Source: Pseudochelatococcus lubricantis (GTDB taxonomy: Bacteria; Pseudomonadota; Alphaproteobacteria; Rhizobiales; Beijerinckiaceae). Taken from it: DNA of 64,000 nt. The stretch covers positions 248,001-312,000 of the forward strand of contig NZ_JBHLXC010000024.1 of NCBI RefSeq assembly GCF_042432495.1, given 5' to 3'. Below are positions 52,540 to 61,060 of the stretch, piece after piece. Position numbers and translations under genes: made by a program. Each line of letters starts with the position of its first letter. Within the stretch, counting starts at the first letter, position 1. The notes below the pieces were generated by a model that searched no databases, had not been told where the DNA came from, and was given only the letters and a program-made list of their open reading frames with translations.

Positions 52540-53583
52540 ATGAGCACTGCAGCAAGGGTCGCGCGCAACGTGGTCGAGGCCGTCGGCAACACGCCGCTTA
52601 TCCGGCTCAACAAGGCGTCCGAACTGACCGGCAGCGAGATCTACGGCAAGGCGGAGTTTCTCAACCCCGGACAATCGGTGAAGGACCGTGCCGCTCTCTA
52701 TATCATCAACGACGCGGTGGCGCGCGGCGCGCTTCAGCCCGGCGGCACCATCGTGGAAGGCACAGCCGGCAACACCGGCATCGGTCTCGCCGTGATCGGC
52801 AACGCGCTCGGCTACCGCACGGTGATCGTCATTCCGGAGACGCAGTCGCAGGAGAAGAAGGACGCCCTGCGCCTTCTGGGCGCGGAGCTGCTCGAAGTGC
52901 CGGCCGTGCCCTATTCCAACCCCAACAACTACGTGAAAGTCTCCGGCCGCACGGCGGAGGCGCTCGCCGCGTCCGACCCCAAGGGCGCGGTATGGGCGAA
53001 CCAGTTCGACAACGTCGCCAACCGCCAGGCACATATCGAGGGCACCGGCCCCGAGATCTGGGAACAGCTCGGAGGCAAGGTCGACGGCTTCGTCGCCTCG
53101 GTCGGCTCCGGCGGCACGCTGGCGGGCGTCGGCATCGCGCTGAAGGAGCGCAGCAAGGATGTCAGGATCGCCCTCGCCGACCCGCTGGGCGCAGCCCTCT
53201 ACAGCTATTACACCACCGGCGAGCTGAAGTCGGAAGGCTCCTCCATCACGGAAGGCATCGGCCAGGGGCGTATCACCCGGAATCTGGAGGGCGCGCCGAT
53301 CGACCTCGCCTACCAGATTTCCGATGCCGAGGCGCTGCCCTATATCTTCGATCTGGTGCAGCAGGAAGGCCTCATCCTCGGCGGTTCCTCCGCCATCAAC
53401 ATCGCCGGCGCCATCCGGCTGGCGAAGGAACTCGGCCCCGGCCACACCATTGTGACCATCCTCGCCGACTACGGCAACCGCTACCAGTCGAAGCTCTTCA
53501 ATCCCGAGTTCCTGCGCGCCCGCGACCTCCCTGTGCCGGAGTGGCTGGAGCGCGTGCCCGGTGTGGAGCCCAACCTCGTCTGA
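52540..53583 (+). CDS. cysK: cysteine synthase A (O-acetylserine sulfhydrylase)
   Basis: PLP enzyme making cysteine from O-acetylserine and sulfide (347 aa). VVEAVGNTPLIRL, the PLP lysine in NPGQSVKDRAA (Lys48), substrate loop VEGTAGNTGIGLA (T-A-G-N-T-G, a variant of the usual T-S-G-N-T-G), and phosphate-binding VGSGGTLAGVG are visible. A longer C-terminus than CysK of E. coli is present. Divergent from the rhodanese gene. Confidence 0.92.
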   Translation: MSTAARVARNVVEAVGNTPLIRLNKASELTGSEIYGKAEFLNPGQSVKDRAALYIINDAVARGALQPGGTIVEGTAGNTGIGLAVIGNALGYRTVIVIPETQSQEKKDALRLLGAELLEVPAVPYSNPNNYVKVSGRTAEALAASDPKGAVWANQFDNVANRQAHIEGTGPEIWEQLGGKVDGFVASVGSGGTLAGVGIALKERSKDVRIALADPLGAALYSYYTTGELKSEGSSITEGIGQGRITRNLEGAPIDLAYQISDAEALPYIFDLVQQEGLILGGSSAINIAGAIRLAKELGPGHTIVTILADYGNRYQSKLFNPEFLRARDLPVPEWLERVPGVEPNLV

Positions 53584-53672
53584 ACGGCGGCGCCATCGCC
53601 CGATTTCCATCGCCGGCCCGGATGGGGTATCGATAGCCGGTTGAGGAAAACGGGAATCGGTCGGGACGGGCG

Positions 53673-54590
53673 ATGGAACAACCTCTGTTTCTTGGGATCG
53701 ACGGCGGCGGCACGCGCTGCCGCGCGCGACTGTGCGATGCGGATGGCCGCACGCTCGGCGAAGGCATGGGCGGCGCGGCCAATATAAGGCTCGCGCCGGA
53801 GGGCGTCCGCGATGCCATCCTGACGGCGGCGACCGGGGCGCGCGAACGGGCGGGCCTCGACGAGGCGGCGTGGCGGCGGACGCATGCCGGCTTCGGACTC
53901 GCCGGCGCCGGGCAGACGTCGGCGCGCGAACGCATCATGCGCCAGCCTTTCCCCTTCGCGAGTATCGCTCTCGACACGGATGCGCGCGCAGCCTGGCTCG
54001 GCGCGACCGCGAAGGCCGCCGAAGGCGACCGCGGCGCCATCCTGATCGTCGGCACGGGTGTCTGCGGCTACATGGAAAAAGGCGAGGGGCCGGAGAGACG
54101 GCGCATCAGCATCGGCGGCTGGGGCTTCCCCCTTTCGGACGACGGCAGCGGCGCGGTCACGGGCCGCGAGGCCATCCGGCGCACGCTGCATGTGTGCGAC
54201 GGGCTCGCGCCGCCCGGCTCGCTCTCGGATGCGATCCTCGCCGATATCGGCCCGACGCCGGAAGCGATCATCGACTGGGGAGACCGCGCCACCCCGGCCG
54301 ACTACGCGCGCTTCGCCCCCGTCGTCTATGCCCATGCTGCACAGGGCGACGCACTTGCACGCGCCGTCGCGACGGAAGCCGCGCTGGCCATCGGCCGCCT
54401 GACGCTGCGCCTCGTCGAACTCGGCGCACCGCGCGTCCACCTCATCGGCGGCCTCACGGACACGGTCCGGCCGTGGCTCGCCGACGCCGTCCGACATCAC
54501 TTCGCGCCGCCGGATGCGGACGCCCTTGCGGGCGCCGTCGCCATGGCGCGGGAGAACTGCCCCGGCCAGCCGGGCAAGGCCGCGCCATGA
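53673..54590 (+). CDS. nagK: BadF/BadG-type ATPase family sugar kinase, probable N-acetylglucosamine kinase
   Basis: ASKHA-fold kinase (305 aa). Phosphate 1 loop LFLGIDGGGTRCRARL, acidic segment with DTDARAAWLGAT, phosphate 2 loop ILIVGTGVCGYM, IGGWGFPLSDDGSG and adenosine loop VHLIGGLTDTVRPWL match GlcNAc/glucosamine kinases. It overlaps nagA by 4 bp, supporting GlcNAc as substrate, giving GlcNAc-6-P for the deacetylase. Confidence 0.9.
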   Translation: MEQPLFLGIDGGGTRCRARLCDADGRTLGEGMGGAANIRLAPEGVRDAILTAATGARERAGLDEAAWRRTHAGFGLAGAGQTSARERIMRQPFPFASIALDTDARAAWLGATAKAAEGDRGAILIVGTGVCGYMEKGEGPERRRISIGGWGFPLSDDGSGAVTGREAIRRTLHVCDGLAPPGSLSDAILADIGPTPEAIIDWGDRATPADYARFAPVVYAHAAQGDALARAVATEAALAIGRLTLRLVELGAPRVHLIGGLTDTVRPWLADAVRHHFAPPDADALAGAVAMARENCPGQPGKAAP

Positions 54591-55789
54591 CGCCCGCACC
54601 CGCCCCGCCGTATGCGCTCACTGGCGCCCGCATCTTCAGCGACAACCGCGTCTGGCTGGACGACCACGCCGTAGTCGTCGCCGACGGGCGGATCGCGGCG
54701 ATAACCGCGAACGCCGCGCTTGGCGACGCCCTGCCACGCCGGCAGATCGACGGCCTGCTGGTGCCGGGCTTCGTCGACGTGCAGGTGAACGGCGGCGGCG
54801 GCGTGCTGTTCAACGATACGCCAACTTGGGAAGGCATCGCCGCCATCGGCGCGGCGCACCGGTGCTACGGCACCACGGGTTTCCTGCCGACGCTCATCAC
54901 GGACACGCCCGCGCGCATGCGCGCGGCGCTCGCCGCCGTGCACGAGGCCGTGCACCGGCGGGTTCCCGGCCTGCTCGGCGTCCACCTCGAAGGGCCGTTC
55001 CTCAACGCCGCCCGCAAGGGCATCCACGACCCGGCGCTCATCCGCCCGATAACGGACGACGACATCCGGCTGATCGGGGATTTCGCCCGCAGCCTGCCTG
55101 CCGGCTTCGCCACACTCGTCACCCTCGCGCCCGAGTGCGTGCCGCTGGACAGCATCGAGCGGCTCGCGGAAGCAGGCGTGGTGCTGTCCGCCGGTCACAC
55201 CGCCGCCGACGCGGCGACCGTCGCCCGCGCCCGCGCGGGGGGCCTCACCGGCTTCACACACCTGTTCAACGCCATGCCGCCGCTCGCCGGGCGCGAGCCC
55301 GGCCCGGTGGGCGCGGCGCTCACCGATCCGGAAAGCTGCTGCGGCATCATCGTCGACCTGCATCACGTCTCGCCGGTTTCGCTGAAGGCGGCGATCCGCG
55401 CCCACGGCAGCGCGCGCATGATGCTCGTCACCGATGCCATGCCGACGGTCGGCAGCAGCGGGAACACCTTCACCCTCGCCGGCCGCACGATCACCCGCGC
55501 CGACGGACGCCTGACGGCGCAGGACGGCACCCTCGCCGGCTCGGACCTCGACATGGCGAGCGCCGTGCGCAACACCGTGGCGCATCTCGACGTTTCGCTG
55601 CCGGAGACGCTGCGCATGGCGTCGCTCTACCCGGCCGTCTTTCTCCGCCTCGACAAGGAGATCGGCGGCATCGCCCCCGGCAGGCGGGCGAATCTCGTCG
55701 CGCTCGACGAAAACCTCGCCGTCACCGCCACGTGGATCGATGGCGAGGGGATCGACCACGCGGACGCCTCTTCATCGTGGAGCCAATGA
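54587..55789 (+). CDS. nagA: N-acetylglucosamine-6-phosphate deacetylase
   Basis: Metal-dependent amidohydrolase (400 aa) removing acetate from GlcNAc-6-P. VPGFVDVQVNGGGGV, LGVHLEGPFLNAARKGIH with metal Glu, GHTAADAATVARARAGG with metal His, THLFNAMPPLAGREPGPVGA and TDAMP are intact. Starts inside the nagK stop (ATGA) and overlaps folP by 4 bp. A matching deaminase (nagB) is not in the window. Confidence 0.95.
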   Translation: MTPAPAPPYALTGARIFSDNRVWLDDHAVVVADGRIAAITANAALGDALPRRQIDGLLVPGFVDVQVNGGGGVLFNDTPTWEGIAAIGAAHRCYGTTGFLPTLITDTPARMRAALAAVHEAVHRRVPGLLGVHLEGPFLNAARKGIHDPALIRPITDDDIRLIGDFARSLPAGFATLVTLAPECVPLDSIERLAEAGVVLSAGHTAADAATVARARAGGLTGFTHLFNAMPPLAGREPGPVGAALTDPESCCGIIVDLHHVSPVSLKAAIRAHGSARMMLVTDAMPTVGSSGNTFTLAGRTITRADGRLTAQDGTLAGSDLDMASAVRNTVAHLDVSLPETLRMASLYPAVFLRLDKEIGGIAPGRRANLVALDENLAVTATWIDGEGIDHADASSSWSQ

Positions 55790-56616
55790 TGACCGCCATC
55801 CGTTCCATCGGCGACCGGCTTGCCACCGGCAAACCGCTGATCATGGGCATCCTCAATGTGACGCCGGATTCGTTCTCCGACGGAGGACGCTTCGATTCGC
55901 CCGCGTCCGCGCTGGCGCAGGCACAGACGCTGCTGGACGAGGGCGCGGACATCCTCGACATCGGCGGTGAATCGACACGCCCCGGCCATGTGCCGCTTGC
56001 CGCGGCGGAAGAGCTGGCGCGCGTGCTGCCCGTGATCGAGGCCGTGGCGCCGCTGGCGCGTGCGCGCGGTGTGCCGGTTTCGATCGACACCTACAGGGCG
56101 GAGACGGCCCGCGCGGCGCTGGCCGCAGGCGCCACCATCGTCAACGACATCTGGGGCCTGCAGCGGGACCCGGACATGGCCGCAGCGGCCGCCGCGTTCG
56201 GCGCGCCCGTCGTGGTCATGCACAACCGGGAGGCGCCCGACGCCTCGCTCGACATCGTCGACGAGATGCGCCACTTCTTCCTGCGTTCCATCGCAATCGC
56301 CCGCCAGGCCGGCATCGCGGATGCTGACATCGTCCTCGATCCGGGCATCGGCTTCGGCAAGACGCCGGAGCAAAGCATCGAGGCGCTTGGCAGGCTTGCG
56401 GAAATCCGGCGCATGGGGTTTGCGGTGCTCGTGGGCGCGTCGCGCAAGTCGTTCATCGGCAATCTGATCCAGCGCCCGCCCGACGCACGGCTCTACGGCA
56501 CGCTCGCGGCGCATCTGGCCGCCCTGGCGCAGGGCGCCGACATCCTGCGCGTCCACGACGTCCTCCCCCATGTGGAGGCGGTGCGCGTCTGGCAGGCCAT
56601 CGCTTCCCGCCAATGA
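55786..56616 (+). CDS. folP: dihydropteroate synthase
   Basis: Folate pathway enzyme (276 aa), target of sulfonamides. IMGILNVTPDSFSDGG, DIGGESTRPGH, VSIDTYRAE, VNDIWG, VVVMHNRE, DPGIGFGKT and LVGASRKSF are intact. Start ATG ATG at 55786 overlaps the nagA stop by 4 bp, so folate and amino-sugar genes share an operon here, an uncommon coupling. Nothing suggests a resistant variant; no claim can be made from this sequence. Confidence 0.95.
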   Translation: MMTAIRSIGDRLATGKPLIMGILNVTPDSFSDGGRFDSPASALAQAQTLLDEGADILDIGGESTRPGHVPLAAAEELARVLPVIEAVAPLARARGVPVSIDTYRAETARAALAAGATIVNDIWGLQRDPDMAAAAAAFGAPVVVMHNREAPDASLDIVDEMRHFFLRSIAIARQAGIADADIVLDPGIGFGKTPEQSIEALGRLAEIRRMGFAVLVGASRKSFIGNLIQRPPDARLYGTLAAHLAALAQGADILRVHDVLPHVEAVRVWQAIASRQ

Positions 56617-56931
56617 AAAAGCACCGGTTGCGATGCCGAGGCCCCTTCCCCACGCCCGATCCGGCGTATCCATCGCGTCCACGCCGCGAAGCGTGTCGTC
56701 TTGCACAGGAAAAATAACGTCATATATTTTGTAAAATATAGGGAAAGGGTATAAAGAGACATTCCTTAAAGTGATTCCAGTCTTTATCCTCGGCAGGAAA
56801 TCATACGGACCGACCGGTCCGGTTGCGTCGGCAAACCCGGCCGCCGGGCCTGGATGCGCATCGGGTCATCCTGCCGACACCGGGCGGACGCCATTCGCTG
56901 CAGCCAACATGAAAGCAAAAGACGGTTCGAC
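56617..56931. other. intergenic region upstream of the Rrf2 gene
   Basis: About 315 bp without a gene. AT-rich around 56700-56765 in an otherwise GC-rich area. A perfect AT palindrome at 56723-56740 is described separately. A second dyad CGGACC/GGTCCG lies near 56807-56822. Confidence 0.45.
56723..56740. promoter_or_regulatory. AT-rich palindrome upstream of the Rrf2 gene
   Basis: TATATTTT-GT-AAAATATA: perfect 8 bp arms, 2 bp centre, about 190 bp upstream of the regulator start, next to AGGGAAAGGGTATAAAG that may include a promoter -10. Size and AT arms are compatible with an Rrf2-type autoregulatory operator. Confidence 0.5.
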
Positions 56932-57381
56932 ATGCTGACGAAAAAGGGGAAATACGGTCTCAAGGCTGCTGTCCACCTGGCTACGCTTCCGCCGGGCACC
57001 TCCGCCCTCGTGGCGGATATCGCGGAAAGCAACAGCATCCCCAAGAAGTTCCTCGACGCCATTCTGGGCGAGCTGCGCAACGCCGGTTTTCTGCACAGCA
57101 AGAAGGGCAAGGGCGGCGGCTACATGCTGGCGCGCCCGCCGGAAACCATCATCGTCGGCGACATCATCCGCGTGCTCGACGGCCCGCTTGCGCCCCTTCC
57201 CTGCGCCAGCAAGACGGCCTACCGCCCCTGCGAGGACTGTCCGGACGAACAGATGTGCGCCGTGCGGCTGATGATGCTGGAAGTACGCGAATCGATCGCC
57301 CGCGTGCTGGACAACCGCAACCTCGCCGAAATGCGGGACATGCCGAAGGACGAGATGGAATCCTTCGTCTATCATATCTGA
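56932..57381 (+). CDS. Rrf2-family transcriptional regulator with cysteine cluster
   Basis: Winged-helix regulator (149 aa): MLTKKGKYGLKAAVHLA, IPKKFLDAILGELRNAG, KGKGGGYMLARPPE wing. Cysteines at 91, 100, 103 and 109 in a C-x8-C-x2-C-x5-C pattern resemble, but do not copy, the IscR cluster site (92, 98, 104), so iron-sulfur or thiol sensing is likely. In related genomes such regulators affect cysteine or iron-sulfur genes; cysK and the rhodanese gene are 3.3-4.9 kb away. ATG 56932. Confidence 0.88.
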   Translation: MLTKKGKYGLKAAVHLATLPPGTSALVADIAESNSIPKKFLDAILGELRNAGFLHSKKGKGGGYMLARPPETIIVGDIIRVLDGPLAPLPCASKTAYRPCEDCPDEQMCAVRLMMLEVRESIARVLDNRNLAEMRDMPKDEMESFVYHI

Positions 57382-57383
57382 TC

Positions 57384-57449
57384 GATCAGAATTCGCTCAA
57401 AATAAGGAACCGGGAATCTGTCCTGTTTCAACGTAAACAGGACAGATTC
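57384..57449. terminator. bidirectional terminator with 20 nt repeat, between rrf2 and coaA
   Basis: The 20 nt repeat beginning GATCAGAATTC (57384-57403) precedes a perfect 15 bp stem with 6 nt loop (GAATCTGTCCTGTTT / AAACAGGACAGATTC, 57414-57449). The coaA stop codon begins at its edge. It is placed to stop convergent transcription from both sides. Confidence 0.75.
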
Positions 57450-58504
57450 TAAAGCCGCCGCAGCGCCACTTCCTCTATGCGGTGGCTGTCGCCCTTGCGC
57501 AGGATGAGGCTGGCGCGCTGGCGCGTGGGCAGGATGTTATCCCGCAGGTTGATGAGGTTGGTGCCGCTCCACAGTTCCTCCGCCGTCTGCCGCGCCTCCT
57601 CCTCCGGCACGTCGGCATGGCGGCGGAAGTAGGACTGCGGGTTGCGGAAAGCCGTCTTGCGCAGCCGCATGAACCGGTTCACATACCACTGATGCAGCAG
57701 TTCCTCGTTGGCGTCGACATAGATCGAGAAGTCGAAGAAGTCGGAAACGAATGGCACTGCCCGCCCGTCGCGAGGCGGGCGCGCGGTCTGCAGCACGTTG
57801 AGGCCCTCGACGATGAGGATGTCCGGCCGGTCGACGGCGATTTCCTCACCCGGCACCACATCGTACGTCAGGTGCGAGTAGACGGGCGCGCGCACGTTGC
57901 GGGCGCCGGCCTTGATCGCGGACAGGAAGCGCAGCAGCGCCTGCATGTCGTAGCTTTCCGGAAAACCCTTGCGCTTCATGATGCCGAGGCGGTTCAGCTC
58001 CGCGTTCGGAAACAGGAAGCCGTCCGTCGTCACGAGCTGGACCTTGGGCGTGTTCGGCCAGCGCGCGAGCAACGCCTCCAGCACGCGCGCGGTGGTGGAC
58101 TTGCCAGCCGCCACCGATCCCGCGATGCCGATGATGTAGGGAACCTTGCCGTCCTCCACGGCCAGGAAGCGCTCCGTCGCGCGGAAAAGCCCCTGCATGG
58201 CCGCGACATAGAGCGACAGCAGGCGCGAGAGCGGCAGGTAGATTTCCGCCACCTCCGACAGGGACAACTGGTCGTTCAGCGATTGCAGACGCACGAGTTC
58301 GTCGACGGTCAGCGTCATCGGCGTATCGGCACGCAGGCTCGCCCACTCGGCGCGGGTGAACACACGATACGGCGAGAGTTCGCCGTTCAGCGGCACGATG
58401 CCGCCGTCCGTCGCCGCGCCGGCGTCCACCGGAGCGGGTTGCGGCCGATCGAACGATTCCACCTGGTCGGGCAGCGCCCCACGGCCGGTTTCGCGCATGT
58501 TCAT
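57449..58504 (-). CDS. coaA: type I pantothenate kinase
   Basis: First step of CoA synthesis (351 aa). P-loop GIAGSVAAGKSTTARVL, LVTTDGFLFPN, KRKGFPESYD, VRAPVYSHLTYD, VEGLNVLQ and the feedback/substrate region LHQWYVNRFMRL are intact. N-terminal about 35 residues are a low-complexity extension. Last gene of the his-linked minus-strand run, 32 bp after hisE. Confidence 0.95.
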   Translation of the reverse strand: MNMRETGRGALPDQVESFDRPQPAPVDAGAATDGGIVPLNGELSPYRVFTRAEWASLRADTPMTLTVDELVRLQSLNDQLSLSEVAEIYLPLSRLLSLYVAAMQGLFRATERFLAVEDGKVPYIIGIAGSVAAGKSTTARVLEALLARWPNTPKVQLVTTDGFLFPNAELNRLGIMKRKGFPESYDMQALLRFLSAIKAGARNVRAPVYSHLTYDVVPGEEIAVDRPDILIVEGLNVLQTARPPRDGRAVPFVSDFFDFSIYVDANEELLHQWYVNRFMRLRKTAFRNPQSYFRRHADVPEEEARQTAEELWSGTNLINLRDNILPTRQRASLILRKGDSHRIEEVALRRL

Positions 58505-58536
58505 TCGTTTCGCTCCCCGAGGCTGGGGGTCAAACC

Positions 58537-58872
58537 CTACGCCCCACGTGACGCTTTTTCCGCAAGGCCCGATTGTGCTGTCCGTCTTTCAAGCTCGTTC
58601 AGCACATCCTGCAATGCAATATCACGCGCGTGCAGCACAACCAGCAGGTGATAAAGCACATCCGCACTCTCGGAGACAAGGCCGTTGCGATCGTTCTCGA
58701 CGGCGGCGATCACCGCCTCGACCGCTTCCTCGCCCAGCTTCTTGGCCGAGCGCCCCACACCCGCCGCGACGAGCTTCGCGGTATAGGAAACATCCGGGCT
58801 TTCCTTGGCGCGCCGGGCTATGATGGCCTCAAGATCGCTCAGGCTGAAGGGCTTGTCTTGCCGGTCCGTCAT
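58537..58872 (-). CDS. hisE: phosphoribosyl-ATP pyrophosphatase
   Basis: Second step of histidine synthesis (111 aa), MazG-like. LEAIIARRAKESPDVSYTAKLVAAG, KKLGEEAVEAVIAAVEND with the E-E-x-x-E metal site, and ESADVLYHLLVVL match HisE. It follows hisF by 3 bp. Confidence 0.95.
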   Translation of the reverse strand: MTDRQDKPFSLSDLEAIIARRAKESPDVSYTAKLVAAGVGRSAKKLGEEAVEAVIAAVENDRNGLVSESADVLYHLLVVLHARDIALQDVLNELERRTAQSGLAEKASRGA

Positions 58873-58875
58873 CGT

Positions 58876-59685
58876 TCAGTTCCCGTTTCCCGCGATACCC
58901 GCTGCCAGGTGGTCGCGCCGCACCGCGAGCCCTGCCTGCGCCAGCGCATCCTTCGCCTGCGCGACCGTGAACTCGCCGAAGTGAAAGATGGAGGCGGCGA
59001 GCACCGCCGTCGCGTGGCCGTCGCGGATGCCCGCCACCAGGTGGTCGAGCGCGCCGACGCCGCCCGACGCGATCACCGGCACGGGCACGGCGTCCGCGAT
59101 GGCGCGCGTGAGCGCGATGTCGTAGCCAGACTTCGTCCCGTCTCGGTCCATGGAGGTGACGAGCAGCTCGCCCGCCCCGAGTTCCACGACCTCCTCCGCG
59201 AAAGCGATGGCGTCGATGCCGGTCGCCTTGCGGCCGCCATGGGTGAAGATTTCCCAGGCCGGCGCCTCACCCTCCGCCGACACGCGCTTGGCGTCGATGG
59301 CGACGACGACGCATTGGCTGCCGAATTTCTCCGCCGCCTCGCGCACGAAGCGGCGATTGTTGACGGCCGCCGTGTTGATCGACACCTTGTCCGCGCCCGC
59401 GAGCAGCAGCGCCCGGATGTCCTCGACCTTGCGCACGCCTCCACCCACCGTGAGCGGGATGAAGCAGGCCTCGGCCGTACGCCGCACCACGTCGAGCAGC
59501 GTGCCGCGGTCCTCGTGGCTTGCCGTGATGTCGAGGAAGCAGAGTTCGTCTGCCCCCGCCGCGTCATAGGCCCGCGCCGCCTCGACGGGGTCCCCCGCAT
59601 CGCGCAGCTCCGTGAACTGCACGCCCTTGACCACGCGCCCGTCCTTCACGTCGAGACAGGGGATGATACGGTTCTTCAGCGTCAT
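58876..59685 (-). CDS. hisF: imidazole glycerol phosphate synthase cyclase subunit
   Basis: TIM-barrel cyclase (269 aa) working with HisH. KNRIIPCLDVKDGRVVKGVQF (catalytic Asp), LCFLDITASHEDRG, VGGGVRKVEDI, TSMDRDGTKSGYD (second catalytic Asp) and IASGGVGALDHL are present. Overlaps hisA by 4 bp. Confidence 0.97.
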   Translation of the reverse strand: MTLKNRIIPCLDVKDGRVVKGVQFTELRDAGDPVEAARAYDAAGADELCFLDITASHEDRGTLLDVVRRTAEACFIPLTVGGGVRKVEDIRALLLAGADKVSINTAAVNNRRFVREAAEKFGSQCVVVAIDAKRVSAEGEAPAWEIFTHGGRKATGIDAIAFAEEVVELGAGELLVTSMDRDGTKSGYDIALTRAIADAVPVPVIASGGVGALDHLVAGIRDGHATAVLAASIFHFGEFTVAQAKDALAQAGLAVRRDHLAAGIAGNGN

Positions 59686-60422
59686 GCCGCCCTCTTCAGA
59701 AGCGCGATCGCCTCGCGCGGATCGAGCCGCCCGTCATAGAGCGCGCGGCCGGTGATCGCCCCTTCGAGAATGGTGCAGTCGGGCTCCAGCAGCCGCTCGA
59801 TGTCCCTGATGGAACCGAGCCCGCCGGAGGCGATGACGGGAATGCTCACCGCCCGCGCCAGTGCCAGCGTGCTGTCGATGTTGAGGCCCTGCACCAGGCC
59901 ATCGCGCGCGATGTCCGTGTAGATGATGGCTGCGACGCCCGCGTCCTCGAAGCGTTGGCCGAGTTCCTGCGCCGTCAGCTCCGACGTTTCCGCCCAGCCC
60001 TCGACCGCGACCTTGCCGTCCCACGCATCGATGCCGACCGCGACGCGGCCGGGGAAGCGGCGCGCGGCCTCACGCACGAAACCGGGATCGCGCACCGCCG
60101 CCGTGCCGATGATGACGCGCGTGACGCCCTTCGCGAGCCAGCCCTCGACAGTGGCGAGGTTGCGGATGCCACCGCCGAGCTGTACGGGAATGGACAGCCG
60201 CGACAGGATGCCCTCCACCGCGGTCGCGTTGACCGGCTTGCCGGCGAAGGCACCGTCGAGATCGACGACATGCAGCCAGGAAAAGCCCTGTTCCACAAAG
60301 ATTTCCGCCTGCTCGGCCGGGTCGTCGTTGAAAACCGTGGCGCGGCTCATGTCGCCCTGCACGAGGCGCACGCAGCGGCCATCCTTCAGGTCGATTGCGG
60401 GAAACAGGATCACGGGCGCCAC
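59682..60422 (-). CDS. hisA: phosphoribosylformimino-5-aminoimidazole carboxamide ribotide isomerase
   Basis: TIM-barrel isomerase (246 aa). ILFPAIDLKDGRCVRLVQGD (catalytic Asp), VQLGGGIRNLATVEGWL, IIGTAAVRDP, IYTDIARDGLVQGLN (second Asp) and IASGGLGSIRDI are intact. Its start overlaps the end of hisH by 13 bp and its end overlaps hisF by 4 bp. Confidence 0.97.
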   Translation of the reverse strand: MAPVILFPAIDLKDGRCVRLVQGDMSRATVFNDDPAEQAEIFVEQGFSWLHVVDLDGAFAGKPVNATAVEGILSRLSIPVQLGGGIRNLATVEGWLAKGVTRVIIGTAAVRDPGFVREAARRFPGRVAVGIDAWDGKVAVEGWAETSELTAQELGQRFEDAGVAAIIYTDIARDGLVQGLNIDSTLALARAVSIPVIASGGLGSIRDIERLLEPDCTILEGAITGRALYDGRLDPREAIALLKRAA

Positions 60423-61060
60423 CTCAGGAAATTGGCGATGAGAGCGAGGCCGAGCGCCTGGCTCTTCTCGGGATGGAACTGCACGCCGGCAACGTTGCCG
60501 TGCGCTGCCGCCGCGGTCAGCGGGCCGGCATAGTCGGTCGTCGCGACGAGATCGGCGTCGTTCTCGGGATGCAGCGCATAGGAATGCACGAAATAGGCGT
60601 GCAGGCCGTCGGGCCCCGTCGGAATACCGGCAAAGAGCGCGTGGTCGTGGACGATATCCAGCGTGTTCCAGCCCATATGCGGGATCTTCAGCGTCTCGTC
60701 GGCGGGCTCGATCAGCGTCACGTCGCCGGGAATCCAGCCGAAGCCTGGCGTTGTCACATATTCGAGACCGCGCGTGGCCAGCAGCTGCATGCCGACGCAG
60801 ATGCCGAGGAACGGCCGGCCCCGGCCCGCCACCGCCTCCGTCAGCGCCTCGACCATGCCGGTTGCGGCATCGAGGCCCCGGCGGCAGTCGGCAAAGGCGC
60901 CCACCCCCGGCAGCACGATGCGCTCCGCCGCGCGGACCACGGCGGGATCGCCGGAGACGACGGCCGTCTCCGCCAGCCCCGCCTCACGCGCGGCACGTTC
61001 GAAAGCCTTGTGGACGGAATGCAGATTGCCAGACCCGTAATCGACAATAACGGTACTCAA
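60410..61060 (-). CDS. hisH: imidazole glycerol phosphate synthase glutaminase subunit
   Basis: Class I glutamine amidotransferase (216 aa) feeding ammonia to HisF. VDYGSGNLHSV, VLPGVGAFADC, LGICVGMQLLA (nucleophile Cys), MGWNTL and VAGVQFHPEKS (His-Glu of the triad) are visible. Start is taken as TTG at 61060, overlapping the DUF2628 stop as TTGA, with GGAGGAA a few bases upstream. No ATG fits the family N-terminus; the long open frame upstream to 61480 is antisense-like read-through of DUF2628 in another frame. Confidence 0.93.
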   Translation of the reverse strand: MSTVIVDYGSGNLHSVHKAFERAAREAGLAETAVVSGDPAVVRAAERIVLPGVGAFADCRRGLDAATGMVEALTEAVAGRGRPFLGICVGMQLLATRGLEYVTTPGFGWIPGDVTLIEPADETLKIPHMGWNTLDIVHDHALFAGIPTGPDGLHAYFVHSYALHPENDADLVATTDYAGPLTAAAAHGNVAGVQFHPEKSQALGLALIANFLRWRP

